NCBI RefSeq assembly: GCF_042648965.1
Contig: NZ_JBHRYJ010000001.1
Location: forward strand, 1,488,001 to 1,552,000
Length of the DNA: 64,000 bases
Reading direction: 5' to 3'
Source of the DNA: Ferrovibrio xuzhouensis
GTDB lineage: Bacteria > Pseudomonadota > Alphaproteobacteria > Ferrovibrionales > Ferrovibrionaceae
Both the position numbers and the translations under genes were made by a program. The notes beneath the pieces are model-generated. The model did no database searches. It saw only the letters and a program-made list of their open reading frames with translations, and was not told the DNA's origin. Positions 40,234 through 53,694 of this stretch are shown here, one piece after another; the stretch's first letter is position 1, and every line of letters starts with the position of its first letter.

Positions 40234-42051
40234 TCAGCCCTCCAGCGCCTCGCGCAGCATTTCGAGTTCGAGCCACTGGTCCTCGGCCGTCGCAAGCTCG
40301 GCGCCGGCTTTCTCCAGTCCCGCCGTCGCCGCCTGGAATTTCGCCGGGTTGCGGCTGAACAGCTGCGGATCGGCCAGCGCCGCCTGATACTCGGCGATCT
40401 GCTTCTGCAGGCCCGCGATGGTCTTCGGCAGGGTCTCCAGCGCGTGCTTTTCCTTGAAGCCGAGCTTGCGCTTGCGTTCGGCCGATCCCGCCGCAGACTT
40501 CGGTTCCGCTTTCTTCGCCGGCGCGGCATCGCCCTCGCGTGCCGTCACACCCCGATCATCCACACCACGGCCACGTTGCGCCACCATGTCGGAATAGCCG
40601 CCGGCATAAAGCTGCCAGCGCCCCTCGCCTTCAAAGGCCAAGACAGATGTGCAGACGCGGTCGATGAAATCGCGGTCATGGCTGACCAGCAGCACGGTGC
40701 CCGGATAATCGGCCAGCATTTCCTGCAGCAGGTCGAGCGTCTCGAGATCGAGATCGTTGGTCGGCTCGTCGAGCACCAGCACGTTCGACGGTTTCGCCAG
40801 CGCGCGCGCCAGCATCAGCCGGCCGCGCTCGCCGCCCGACAGCACCCGCAAGGGCGTGCGCGCCTGTTCCGGCGGGAACAGGAAGTCCTTCATGTAGCTC
40901 ATCACATGGCGCGGCTGGCCGTTGATGGTGACCTTGTCGCTGCCGCCGGCCAGTGCATACTGCAGGGTCATCTCGGGGTCGAGCGCCTCGCGCTTCTGGT
41001 CCAGCGTCACCAGCGCGATATTCTCGCCGAGCCGCACGCTGCCGCTGTCGGGCTTGATCTGGCCGGTCAGGATGTTGAGCAAGGTGGTCTTGCCGGCGCC
41101 GTTCGGGCCGATGATGCCGAGCCGGTCGCCGCGCAGCAGCTTCAGCGAGACATCCTGCAGCACCAGGCGGTCACCGTAGGATTTCGCCACGCCCTTGACC
41201 TCGGCGATCAGCTTCGACGAGGTCTCCGCCTCGCTGACCGTCATGGTCACATTGCCGGCGACTTTACGCTGTTCGCGGCGATCCTTGCGCAGATCCTGCA
41301 GCGCGCGCATGCGGCCCATGTTGCGCTTGCGCCGGCCTGACACGCCATGGCGCACCCAGTCGAGTTCGGCAACGATCTTGCGGTCGAGCTTGTGGCGCTC
41401 GGTCTCTTCCTGCTCCAGCAGGGCATCGCGCCAGTCCTCGAAGGCGGCAAAGCCCTGGTCGAGCCGGCGGGTGCTGCCGCGATCGAGCCAGACCGTGGCG
41501 CGCGACAGGTTGGCGAGGAAGCGGCGGTCATGGCTGATCAGCACCAGGGCAGAGCGCAACGGCTTCAGCGCGCTCTCCAGCCATTCGATGGCCGGCAGGT
41601 CGAGATGGTTGGTCGGCTCGTCGAGCAGCAGGATGTCGGGCTCCGGCGCCAGCGCGCGGGCCAGCGCCGCCCGGCGCGCCTCGCCCCCGGACAGCCGCGC
41701 CGGATCTTCCGCGCCGGTCAGGCCGAGGCCTTCGAGCAGGGTTCTTGCGCGATGGGGGTCGTCGCCCGGGCCGAGGCCATCGAGCACGTAGGACAGCGTA
41801 TCCCTGAACCCCGAGAGATCCGGCTCCTGCGGCAGGTAGCGCATGGTGACGCCCGACTGCACCACACGGTCGCCGCGGTCGGCCTGCACCATGCCGGCGG
41901 CGACCTTCAGCAGGGTCGACTTGCCCGAGCCGTTGCGCCCGACCAGGCAGAGCCGGTCGCCGGCATTGACCGACAGCTCGGCGCCGTCGAGCAGCGGGGT
42001 GCCGCCGAAGGTAAGGTGGATGTCGCGCAGGATCAGCAGCGGGGGAGCCAT
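40234..42051 (-). CDS. uup: ABC-F ATPase, Uup-like
   Basis: 605 residues, two ATP-binding cassettes without membrane part. Cassette 1: VGRNGSGKST, LSGGEARRAALA, LLLDEPTNHLD. Cassette 2: IGPNGAGKTT, LSGGERGRLMLA, LVLDEPTNDLD. The charged linker between them (about 215-265, KLDRKIVAELDWVRHG) is the ribosome-contacting segment. The C-terminal coiled coil (about 520-600) is the Uup-specific DNA- or ribosome-binding tail. Proteins of this kind act on translating ribosomes. Start ATG at 42051 after a shared control region with the chemoreceptor. Confidence 0.94.
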   Translation of the reverse strand: MAPPLLILRDIHLTFGGTPLLDGAELSVNAGDRLCLVGRNGSGKSTLLKVAAGMVQADRGDRVVQSGVTMRYLPQEPDLSGFRDTLSYVLDGLGPGDDPHRARTLLEGLGLTGAEDPARLSGGEARRAALARALAPEPDILLLDEPTNHLDLPAIEWLESALKPLRSALVLISHDRRFLANLSRATVWLDRGSTRRLDQGFAAFEDWRDALLEQEETERHKLDRKIVAELDWVRHGVSGRRKRNMGRMRALQDLRKDRREQRKVAGNVTMTVSEAETSSKLIAEVKGVAKSYGDRLVLQDVSLKLLRGDRLGIIGPNGAGKTTLLNILTGQIKPDSGSVRLGENIALVTLDQKREALDPEMTLQYALAGGSDKVTINGQPRHVMSYMKDFLFPPEQARTPLRVLSGGERGRLMLARALAKPSNVLVLDEPTNDLDLETLDLLQEMLADYPGTVLLVSHDRDFIDRVCTSVLAFEGEGRWQLYAGGYSDMVAQRGRGVDDRGVTAREGDAAPAKKAEPKSAAGSAERKRKLGFKEKHALETLPKTIAGLQKQIAEYQAALADPQLFSRNPAKFQAATAGLEKAGAELATAEDQWLELEMLREALEG

Positions 42052-42185
42052 GGCAGTCCTTCAATCCGGGCCCGGTTGATAGCAAGCCCGGCCGGCGGAA
42101 ACCACCTCCAGCCACCCCTCATCTGCCGTATAAAGATTACCAGAAACATAGTGTGCTATCGAAAAATTACATCCGAAAATCGCAT

Positions 42186-42201
42186 GTTACCGATAAGTAA
42201 C
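42186..42201. promoter_or_regulatory. Inverted repeat GTTAC-N6-GTAAC between uup and chemoreceptor
   Basis: A 16-bp interrupted palindrome in an AT-richer 230-bp divergent region. It may be an operator for either gene. No clear promoter hexamers could be paired to it. Confidence 0.4.
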
Positions 42202-42284
42202 GTATCGAGATCGGAAAACTACCGCTCCACTGCTGTGCAAAGCCGGCCCCCGTCGGCACCGGACACATGCTTGGAGACTGCGTC

Positions 42285-44171
42285 ATGAGAAACATGCGTA
42301 TTGGGCATCGCCTGTGGTCGATTCTGGCGATTGCGGTCATCGGTCTCGCGCTGATCGGCGCACTCGGCCTGTACCGCCTGCACGACACCCTGACGACCGA
42401 CCGGATGGACAAGACCCGCAACCTGGCCGAAGTCGCCTATGGCGTGGCGGCGCGCTATCACGCCCGCGTCCAGGCCGGCGAACTCGGCGAGGCCGATGCC
42501 AAGCGGCTGGCGCTCGCCGACCTCGAGACCCTGCGTTACGACGAGAAGGAGTATTTCTGGGTCAACGACATGACCCCGGTGATGATCATGCACCCCTTCT
42601 CCAAGCAACTTGTCGGCAAGAATCTCAGCGACATCAAGGACCCGGACGGCAAGCACCTGTTCGTCGAATTCGTCGAGACGGTCAAGCGCAACGGTGCCGG
42701 CTTCGTCTCGTATCTCTGGCCCAAGCCCGGCTCCGACCGGCCGGTACCGAAGATTTCCTACGTGAAAGGCTTTGCGCCCTGGGGCTGGGTCATCGGCACC
42801 GGCATCTATATCGACGATATCGAGCGCATCTTCCAGCGTGAGGCGCTGGTCAATGGCAGCATATTCTTCGGCGTCGTGCTGCTGATCGGCGTGCTCGGCT
42901 GGATGGTGATCCGCAGCATCAGTCGACCGCTGCTCGACCTGACCGGTACACTCAGCCGCCTTGCGCAGCGCGACTGGACGGCCGAGGTGCAGGGACAGGA
43001 CCGTGGCGACGAGATCGGCAACATCGCCACGGCCGTCGCCGTGCTGAGGGAGAACGGCATCGAAAGCGATCGTCTGCAGCAGCAGATCGAGGCCGAGCGC
43101 CGCCGCAACGAGGAAAACCGGGTGGCGCAGGAAGCCCTGCTCGACCGCTCGATCGGCCAGGTAGTCAGCGCCGCCAATGCCGGCGCTCTCGACCAGCGCA
43201 TCGATACCGCGGCTCTCGAGGGCGTCGCAGCCAAGATCGGCCAGCAGATCAATACCCTGCTCGATACCATGGGCGAGGCCATCAACAGCATCCAGACCAC
43301 CGTGGCCGGACTGGCTGCCGGCGATCTGCGCCTGCGTATGGAAGGCCGCTACGAAGGCCTGTTTGCCAAGCTGCAGGCCAACCTGAATGACATGGCCGGC
43401 AAGCTGACCGACGTGATGCAGAAAATCGTCAGTGCCGTCGAAACCCAGAGCAATGCTGCCGCGGAAATCGCCACCGGCAGCCAGGATCTGGCCGGCCGCA
43501 CCGAACAGCAGGCTGCCGCGCTGGAGGAAACCGCCGCCTCGATGCACCAGGTGACCACGACGGTGAAGCAGAATGCCGACAATGCCCAGGCCGCCAACCA
43601 GCTCGCCACCGCGGCGCGCGATACCGCCGAGACCGGTGGCAAGGTGGTGGCCGACGCGGTCCGTGCGGTGACGCAGATCGAGGAGAGTGCGCGCAAGATC
43701 GCCGATATCGTCGGCCTGATCGACGAGATCGCCTTCCAGACCAATCTTCTCGCCTTGAATGCCAGCGTCGAAGCAGCGCGCGCCGGCGAAGCCGGCAAGG
43801 GTTTCGCCGTGGTCGCCCAGGAAGTGCGTGCGCTGGCCCAGCGCAGCGCCAATGCGTCGAAGGACATCAAGAGTCTGATCACCGAGTCCAACGCGCAGGT
43901 GAAGACGGGCGCCGGCCTCGTCAACCAGACCGGCAGCTCGCTGACCGAGATCGTCACCGCGATCAAGAAGGTCAGCGACATCGTCGCCGAGATCGCGGCG
44001 GCCAGCCGCGAGCAGGCCACCGGGCTTGAGGAAGTGAATGTCGCGGTCGGCAACATGGACGAAATGACCCAGCGCAACGGCGCACTGGTGGAAGAGACCT
44101 CGGCCTCGGCCCAGGCGCTGTCCGGCCAGGCGCGCGAACTGGCCACCCTCGTCAGCTACTTCCGCACCTGA
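42285..44171 (+). CDS. Methyl-accepting chemotaxis protein with Cache sensor
   Basis: 628 residues. TM1 about 13-33; a single Cache_2-type periplasmic domain (about 40-185) with YFWVNDMTPVMIMHPFSKQL and FAPWGWVIGTGIYIDD; TM2 about 190-212; HAMP and a second HAMP-like stretch (about 213-385); then a signalling domain with the tip EIAFQTNLLALNASVEAARA. Cache_2 domains bind small carboxylates or amino acids. The start at 42285 has GGAGA upstream; a start at 42267 is possible. It is not part of a che cluster here and would join the main array. Confidence 0.95.
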   Translation: MRNMRIGHRLWSILAIAVIGLALIGALGLYRLHDTLTTDRMDKTRNLAEVAYGVAARYHARVQAGELGEADAKRLALADLETLRYDEKEYFWVNDMTPVMIMHPFSKQLVGKNLSDIKDPDGKHLFVEFVETVKRNGAGFVSYLWPKPGSDRPVPKISYVKGFAPWGWVIGTGIYIDDIERIFQREALVNGSIFFGVVLLIGVLGWMVIRSISRPLLDLTGTLSRLAQRDWTAEVQGQDRGDEIGNIATAVAVLRENGIESDRLQQQIEAERRRNEENRVAQEALLDRSIGQVVSAANAGALDQRIDTAALEGVAAKIGQQINTLLDTMGEAINSIQTTVAGLAAGDLRLRMEGRYEGLFAKLQANLNDMAGKLTDVMQKIVSAVETQSNAAAEIATGSQDLAGRTEQQAAALEETAASMHQVTTTVKQNADNAQAANQLATAARDTAETGGKVVADAVRAVTQIEESARKIADIVGLIDEIAFQTNLLALNASVEAARAGEAGKGFAVVAQEVRALAQRSANASKDIKSLITESNAQVKTGAGLVNQTGSSLTEIVTAIKKVSDIVAEIAAASREQATGLEEVNVAVGNMDEMTQRNGALVEETSASAQALSGQARELATLVSYFRT

Positions 44172-44191
44172 CGCCGGAGCAGTCGTTTCCC

Positions 44192-44224
44192 GCCACCGGC
44201 CGCATCCTGCGGCCGGTGGCTTTT
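44192..44224 (+). terminator. Strong terminator after the Cache chemoreceptor
   Basis: A 13-pair stem, GCCACCGGCCGCA with TGCGGCCGGTGGC, a three-base loop and a T-run broken by CC. Very stable. Confidence 0.9.
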
Positions 44225-44273
44225 CCTTGTTTTATTCTTGACCGATCATTCCGGAATCGGCAGGATGCCGGCC

Positions 44274-44876
44274 ATGGCCCGGCCCAAGGGATTCGATACT
44301 GCCGCCGCACTGGAGCGTGCCATGGAGCTGTTCTGGCAGCAGGGCTATGCCACCACCTCGATGGAACAGCTGGTCGCCGCCATGGGGATTTCGCGCCAGA
44401 GCCTCTATGACACCTATGGCGACAAGCATGCCCTGTTCCTTGCCGCCATCGACAGCTATTGCGCCCGGCTGGCAACCGAACTGCTGGCGCCGCTGGCAAA
44501 GCCCGATGCCGGCCTCGCCGCGCTGCACGCGACGGCGATGGGCGTGGTCGATTTCATCATCCGCTATCCGAAGCGCCGCGCCTGCCTGATGGCCAATACC
44601 GCGCTGGAACTGGCGCCCCACGATGCCGTGGTGGCGGCAAAGGTGCGCAGCCATATGGCCGCCATGGAGGCTGCCTTCCGCCATGCCATCGACAATGCGC
44701 AAGCACGCGGCGAGATCGCGACGGATGGCGACCCCGACGCGCTGGCCCGCTATCTCGTCGCCATGGCCAACGGCCTGCTGGTGATGGGCAAGAGCGGCGC
44801 CAGCCGCGAGCAGCTGACCCAGATGGCCGAGGTCGCCGCCGGCGCGCTGCGGCCGAGTGGACCGCAGGCTGCCTGA
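44274..44876 (+). CDS. TetR/AcrR family regulator
   Basis: 200 residues. The N-terminal HTH reads ALERAMELFWQQGYATTSME, then AMGISRQSLYDTYGDKHALF, the subgroup with a tryptophan before Q-x-G-Y. The rest (60-195) is the ligand-binding helical domain, with ACLMANTALELAPHD. A start at 44265 is also possible; both have an AGG-containing leader. It stands upstream of, and in line with, a MAPEG gene and a PLP lyase gene, which it probably represses (inference). Confidence 0.92.
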   Translation: MARPKGFDTAAALERAMELFWQQGYATTSMEQLVAAMGISRQSLYDTYGDKHALFLAAIDSYCARLATELLAPLAKPDAGLAALHATAMGVVDFIIRYPKRRACLMANTALELAPHDAVVAAKVRSHMAAMEAAFRHAIDNAQARGEIATDGDPDALARYLVAMANGLLVMGKSGASREQLTQMAEVAAGALRPSGPQAA

Positions 44877-44930
44877 TCCCGTTCACCGTACCTCTTCACC
44901 ACAGCCGTTTACCAACCAGGAGAAACTGCA

Positions 44931-45320
44931 ATGTCCGTCGACCTTCAGATGCTGATCGCCTCGGCCACGCTCTGCGTGCTGCTGGCCCTGCCCTATACCA
45001 TGGGCTTCATCTTCACCCGCGGCCTGTTCACCGTGGTCGGCAACCGCGAGGATTTCCCCGCCAGCCATGGCTGGATGGGCCGCTCGCACCGCGCCCATCT
45101 CAACATGGTGGAAAACCTGGTACCGTTCGCGGCCCTGATCCTCGCCGCCCAGGCGTCCGGCCAGGCCGACGCCTGGACCGCGCTCGGCGCCCAGGTCTTC
45201 TTCTACAGCCGCGTGGTGCATGCCGTGGTCTACACCATCGGCGTGCCGTGGCTGCGCACGCTGGCCTGGTTCGGCGGCGTCATCGGCATGGCCATGGTGC
45301 TGTTCGCGCTGGTCAGCTGA
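44931..45320 (+). CDS. MAPEG family membrane protein
   Basis: 129 residues, four helices. The MAPEG pattern is visible as PASHGWMGRSHRAHLNMVENLVPF, where the N and E of NMVENL are the family's conserved glutathione-binding residues, and FFYSRVVHAVVYTIG in helix 4. Bacterial members are membrane-bound glutathione-dependent enzymes of unknown substrate. AGGAG lies upstream. Only three bases separate it from the next gene, so the two form one unit. Confidence 0.93.
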   Translation: MSVDLQMLIASATLCVLLALPYTMGFIFTRGLFTVVGNREDFPASHGWMGRSHRAHLNMVENLVPFAALILAAQASGQADAWTALGAQVFFYSRVVHAVVYTIGVPWLRTLAWFGGVIGMAMVLFALVS

Positions 45321-45323
45321 CCC

Positions 45324-46277
45324 GTGAGCATCCTCGCCTGCATCGGTCACACGCGCCTCGTCCCCCTCCGGCACCTTGTGCCGGAGGGCAGCGCGCGGGT
45401 TCTTCTCAAGCTGGAATACGAAAACCCGACCGGCAGCATGAAGGACCGCATGGCGCTGGCCATGGTCGAGGCCGCCGAAGCCGACGGCCGCCTGAAACCC
45501 GCCAGTTCGGGAGAGGGGGGCGCGGTGGTCGAATATACCGGCGGCAGCACCGGCGTCTCGCTCGCCTTCGTCTGCGCGGCGAAGCGCATCCCGCTTGAAA
45601 TCGTCACTTCCGAAGCCTTCTCTGAAGAGAAGCGCACCCATATGGCGGCGCTCGGCGCGCGGCTCACGCTCGTGCCGAGCCCAACCGGCGGCACCACCAG
45701 AGCGCTGACGCTGGCGATGATCGAGACCGCGCGCCGCATCGCCGCGACACTGCCAGGCAGTTACTGGACCGACCAGTTGAACAATGCAGACGTGCTGCCC
45801 GGCTATGGCCGGATGGCCGATGAAATCTGGCAACAGGCAGAACAGCGCGTCGACGGCTTCGTGCAGGCGGTCGGCACCGCCGGCTCCTTCCGCGGCATCG
45901 CCACGCGGCTGCGCGACCTGAACCCGGCGCTGCGGGCCGTCGCCGTCGAACCGACGGAATCCGCCGTGCTGTCCGGCGGCGCGAGCGGCAGCCACAAGAT
46001 CGAGGGCACCGGGCCGGGCTTCGTGCCGTCCCTGTGGCGCGGCGATCTCGCCGACGCGATCCGCCCGGTCGCGTCCGTCGATGCCATGGCGATGACGCGC
46101 CGGCTGGCCCGCGAGGAAGGCATTTTCGCCGGCACATCCACGGGCGCCAACGTCATTGCCGCGCTGGAACTGGCCCGGCAGCTGGGGCCGGACAAAACGG
46201 TGGTGACGCTCGCCGTCGATTCCGGAATGAAATACCTCAGCACCGCGCTCTATGCCGGCGGTACGCAAGCCGCCTAG
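45324..46277 (+). CDS. PLP-dependent cysteine synthase family protein
   Basis: 317 residues of the beta-replacing fold-type II family. The PLP lysine is in NPTGSMKDRMALAMVEAAE (typically NPxGSxKDR). The phosphate loop is TGGSTGVSLAF (family TSGNTGI), and AGTSTGANVIAALELAR is near the end. Compared with CysK/CysM, the phosphate site reads TGGSTG, so the substrate may differ. The start is GTG at 45324. Next to a MAPEG gene, a link to thiol metabolism is plausible (inference). Confidence 0.92.
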   Translation: MSILACIGHTRLVPLRHLVPEGSARVLLKLEYENPTGSMKDRMALAMVEAAEADGRLKPASSGEGGAVVEYTGGSTGVSLAFVCAAKRIPLEIVTSEAFSEEKRTHMAALGARLTLVPSPTGGTTRALTLAMIETARRIAATLPGSYWTDQLNNADVLPGYGRMADEIWQQAEQRVDGFVQAVGTAGSFRGIATRLRDLNPALRAVAVEPTESAVLSGGASGSHKIEGTGPGFVPSLWRGDLADAIRPVASVDAMAMTRRLAREEGIFAGTSTGANVIAALELARQLGPDKTVVTLAVDSGMKYLSTALYAGGTQAA

Positions 46278-46597
46278 TGGACGGCGACGGAGCAGGTTTT
46301 CGCCACGGTGATGATGGCGTCTTTCGGCGGCACCGAGAAGCGGCACTTCAGGTCGCGGCCGCTGACCGTGCCGCTCTGGAAGATTTCCACCATGATGCCG
46401 ACATCCAACCGCTTCGGGACATGGCAGACCCGCTCGCCGGGCTTGACGCTGCCGCGATAGAACACCGGGATGCGGCCGCCGGCCTTGATGTCGAGCAGCC
46501 GGTCGCTGTCGTTGACCACGCAGAAGGCATGGGCGGGAGCCGCGGCAGCGAGCAGCAGAACACCTGCTGCAAGACCGAGACGGCACCCGGCCGTCAT
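46274..46597 (-). CDS. Small exported protein, family unknown (pair member 2)
   Basis: 107 residues starting at the ATG that overlaps the previous gene's stop (TGATG). A signal peptide (GLAAGVLLLAAAAPAHA) ends near residue 24; the mature part has CVVNDSDRLLDIKAGG, then VKPGERVCHVP and KTCSV. Four cysteines could form two disulfides. It shares its C-x-x-N start and glycine-rich P-G-E/P-G-K loop with its neighbour, so the pair probably arose by duplication. Confidence 0.75.
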   Translation of the reverse strand: MTAGCRLGLAAGVLLLAAAAPAHAFCVVNDSDRLLDIKAGGRIPVFYRGSVKPGERVCHVPKRLDVGIMVEIFQSGTVSGRDLKCRFSVPPKDAIITVAKTCSVAVH

Positions 46598-46998
46598 CAG
46601 GGCAGCGCGCGGGTGGCGCATTTGCCTTCGGTCTGGGTGCCGACCACATCGAGCAGCTGCTCGCGCTTCACCGTCGTCTTGCAGAGTTCGTGGCTGATGC
46701 CGCCGGGCGGCTGCGCCATGATCGTCACCTGGTAGCCGGCCGGCGCCGGGTTCTGCGAACAGAAGTTCACGCAGCAGCCTTCCTTGCCGGGCGGCAGCGG
46801 CACCCTGGTGGTGGCCTTGCCGGCACGGATCTCGGCGGTCACGGTGCCGTTGACCTGGTTCATGATGCAGAAGGTCGGCCGCGGCATGGCGGCCTGGCCG
46901 GTCTGCGCGGTGGCAGCGGCGATGCCGGCGGCGGTGAACAGTGCGGCTGCGGCCAGCAGGACCGCGGCGGAACGAAAGGATCGGGCGGGGATGGCCAT
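46597..46998 (-). CDS. Small exported protein, family unknown (pair member 1)
   Basis: 133 residues. A signal peptide (SAAVLLAAAALFTAAGIAAA) precedes a mature domain with CIMNQVNGTVTAEIRAG, then PLPPGKEGCCVNFC, QVTIMAQPPGG and a late Cys pair (LCKTT and KCATR). Six cysteines suggest a disulfide-stabilised periplasmic protein. AGGAG seven bases upstream marks the ATG at 46998. Function unknown. Confidence 0.78.
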   Translation of the reverse strand: MAIPARSFRSAAVLLAAAALFTAAGIAAATAQTGQAAMPRPTFCIMNQVNGTVTAEIRAGKATTRVPLPPGKEGCCVNFCSQNPAPAGYQVTIMAQPPGGISHELCKTTVKREQLLDVVGTQTEGKCATRALP

Positions 46999-47145
46999 GG
47001 GGAAACTCCTTGGTGCCGGCCGCATGACCGGCACGGCCGCAGTCTAGCGCCGGATCGCCGTAGCGTCAGCCGCCAGGGTCGCGCCGGACATGGCCGCGAC
47101 ATAATGTTGCAGCCGGGAAAAAGTTCCGCCGGCCGGGCCGGACGC

Positions 47146-47176
47146 AAAAAACGCCGCCGGATCACTCCGGCGGCGT
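47146..47176 (-). terminator. Terminator of gltB
   Basis: On the minus strand an 11-pair stem, ACGCCGCCGGA/TCCGGCGGCGT, with loop GTGA, followed by six Ts (47151-47146). It sits 57 bases after the gltB stop. Confidence 0.92.
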
Positions 47177-47232
47177 TTCCGCTTCCCCGGGCCCGAAGGA
47201 GATCGGGTCCAGACTTCGCCGGAACCGTGAGG

Positions 47233-51783
<4,551 letters not shown>

Positions 51784-51797
51784 GGGTCGGACTCCTC

Positions 51798-53243
51798 TTA
51801 CTCGGCCGCCTGGGCGGCAGGCTGCACGCGCGCCTGGATATACTGGTGGATGGCATCGGCACATTCGCGGCCGTCGCGGATCGCCCAGACCACGAGGCTG
51901 GCGCCACGCACGATGTCGCCGGCGGCAAAAACACCCTGAATGTTGGTCATCTTGCTGCGCGCCGAAATCTTCACGGTGCCCCAGCGGGTGGTCTCGAGGT
52001 TCGGTGACTTGAAGACCTGCGGCAGGTTCTCGGGATCGAAGCCGAGCGCCTTGACCACAAGATCGGCCGGGGTGTCGAAATCGGCGCCTTCGATCTCCAC
52101 CGGTGCCTGGCGGCCCGAGGCATCGGGCGCGCCGAGCTTCATGCGGCCGGTATGCACGGCGGTCACCTTGCCCTCGCCACGGAAGCTTTTCGGCAGGGTG
52201 AGCCAGACGAATTCGACGCCCTCTTCCTCGGCATTCTTCACCTCGCGCATCGAGCCCGGCATGTTGGCCTTGTCGCGGCGATACAGGCAGTGCACTGCCG
52301 TGGCGCCCTGGCGGATCGCCGTGCGCACGCAGTCCATCGCGGTATCGCCGCCGCCGATGACGACAACCTTCTTGCCCCTGGCATCCAGGGCGCCGCTCTC
52401 GAAGTCGGCGACCGTGTCGCCGAGGCCGTGCTTGTTGGACGCCGTCAGGTAGGTCATCGCCGGCACGATATTGTCGAGGCCGGAGCCCGGCGCCTGGATG
52501 TCGCGCGCCTGGTAGACGCCGGTGGCGATCAGGACCGCATCATGCTTCTTGCGCAGGTCGTCCAGGCTGGCGTCGCGGCCGACCTCGAAGTTCAGGTGGA
52601 ACTGCACGCCGGCCTCGGCCAGCAGCTTGCTGCGGCGCTCGACGACCGACTTCTCCAGCTTGAAGTTCGGGATGCCGTAGATCAGCAGGCCGCCGGGGCG
52701 GTCGTAGCGGTCATAGACATGCACCTGATAGCCCTTGCGGCGCAGCTTGTCGGCGGCGGCCAGCCCGGCCGGACCGGCGCCGATGATGCCGACCGACTGC
52801 GACCGTTCCTCGCCCACCGGCTTCGGCGGTTTGACCCAGCCCGAGGTCCAGGCGGTTTCAGTGATGTATTTCTCGATCGAGCCGATGGTGACGGTGCCAT
52901 GGCCCGACTGTTCGATGACGCAGTTGCCTTCGCAGAGACGGTCCTGCGGGCAGATGCGGCCGCAGATCTCGGGAAACGTGTTGGTCGCCGACGACAGCTC
53001 GTAGGCTTCCTCCAGCCGGCCTTCCGCGGTCATGCGCAGCCAGTCGGGGATGTTGTTCTGCAGCGGGCAATGCACCTGACAGAACGGCACGCCGCATTGC
53101 GAACAGCGCGCGGATTGCTCGGCCGCCTTCTGGGCTGCGTATTCCTGGTAGATCTCGTCGAAATCCTTGGCGCGTTCGCTAGCCATCCGCTTCGCCGGCA
53201 TGTCCCGGGCGGTCTGCACGAACTTCAGCATCTTCTCGGCCAT
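51798..53243 (-). CDS. gltD: Glutamate synthase small subunit
   Basis: 481 residues. N-terminal cysteine clusters CSQCGVPFCQVHCPL and CGRICPQDRLCEGNC hold two 4Fe-4S clusters. FAD is bound at VGIIGAGPAGLAAADKLRR, and NADPH at VVVIGGGDTAMDCVRTA. It passes electrons from NADPH to GltB. It is the first gene of gltD-gltB; in many proteobacteria the order is B then D. AGGAG precedes the ATG. Confidence 0.98.
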   Translation of the reverse strand: MAEKMLKFVQTARDMPAKRMASERAKDFDEIYQEYAAQKAAEQSARCSQCGVPFCQVHCPLQNNIPDWLRMTAEGRLEEAYELSSATNTFPEICGRICPQDRLCEGNCVIEQSGHGTVTIGSIEKYITETAWTSGWVKPPKPVGEERSQSVGIIGAGPAGLAAADKLRRKGYQVHVYDRYDRPGGLLIYGIPNFKLEKSVVERRSKLLAEAGVQFHLNFEVGRDASLDDLRKKHDAVLIATGVYQARDIQAPGSGLDNIVPAMTYLTASNKHGLGDTVADFESGALDARGKKVVVIGGGDTAMDCVRTAIRQGATAVHCLYRRDKANMPGSMREVKNAEEEGVEFVWLTLPKSFRGEGKVTAVHTGRMKLGAPDASGRQAPVEIEGADFDTPADLVVKALGFDPENLPQVFKSPNLETTRWGTVKISARSKMTNIQGVFAAGDIVRGASLVVWAIRDGRECADAIHQYIQARVQPAAQAAE

Positions 53244-53694
53244 CGAACGCTCCTCACTCCACCTGCCCGCTCTTTACCCGTTCGTCGGGCCCGTTCGTCG
53301 GGTGGCGGCTGCTTTGTCGGGCGCTTTCCAGGGACGGCCGCTCTCTTGGCGTGCTCCCCGGAAGGCGCAGGTCAGACTCTAGAACTGGACAACGTCAGTT
53401 ACGGGACAACCCCGGGAGACCGGCTGGCGGCGTCAGGATGCCGCGCGGAACGCGGCGGGGGCAGACGCAAAGGGACCGTCAGGCGGGGTTGCCCATAGCT
53501 TTTAGTGTCGCGGATGCCGGTTTGCAAGCAAATTTTAGTCGATAGGTCATATTTGTTGACCTTTTCATTTATTGCGCAGGGGTTTGTTGGCCTGCGAACG
53601 GCACAATCGGGACAATTCTCCGAAAATTAGTACCGATACAGGACTAAATTTTTGCCAAGCTATTGAATCGCTTACACCAGGTTCGCGGGCCGGC
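53244..53694. other. gltD promoter region, AT-rich at 53500-53660
   Basis: A 450-bp gap with inverted copies of a GACTAAA-TTT motif (53527-53538 on one strand, 53642-53655 on the other) and a TTAGT-N11-ACTAA arrangement between 53627 and 53647. The gltD promoter should lie here, but I cannot define it. I found no sigma-54 GG-GC motif. Confidence 0.5.

Noticed and set aside
39279..40529. Longer carbonic anhydrase starting upstream at 40529
   Set aside because: The extra 133 residues overlap the end of uup and carry no signal; the ATG at 40130 has a ribosome site and begins a Tat signal.
53244..53694. Sigma-54 promoter for gltDB
   Set aside because: Nitrogen control was expected, but I could not find TGGCAC-N5-TTGC on the minus strand here.
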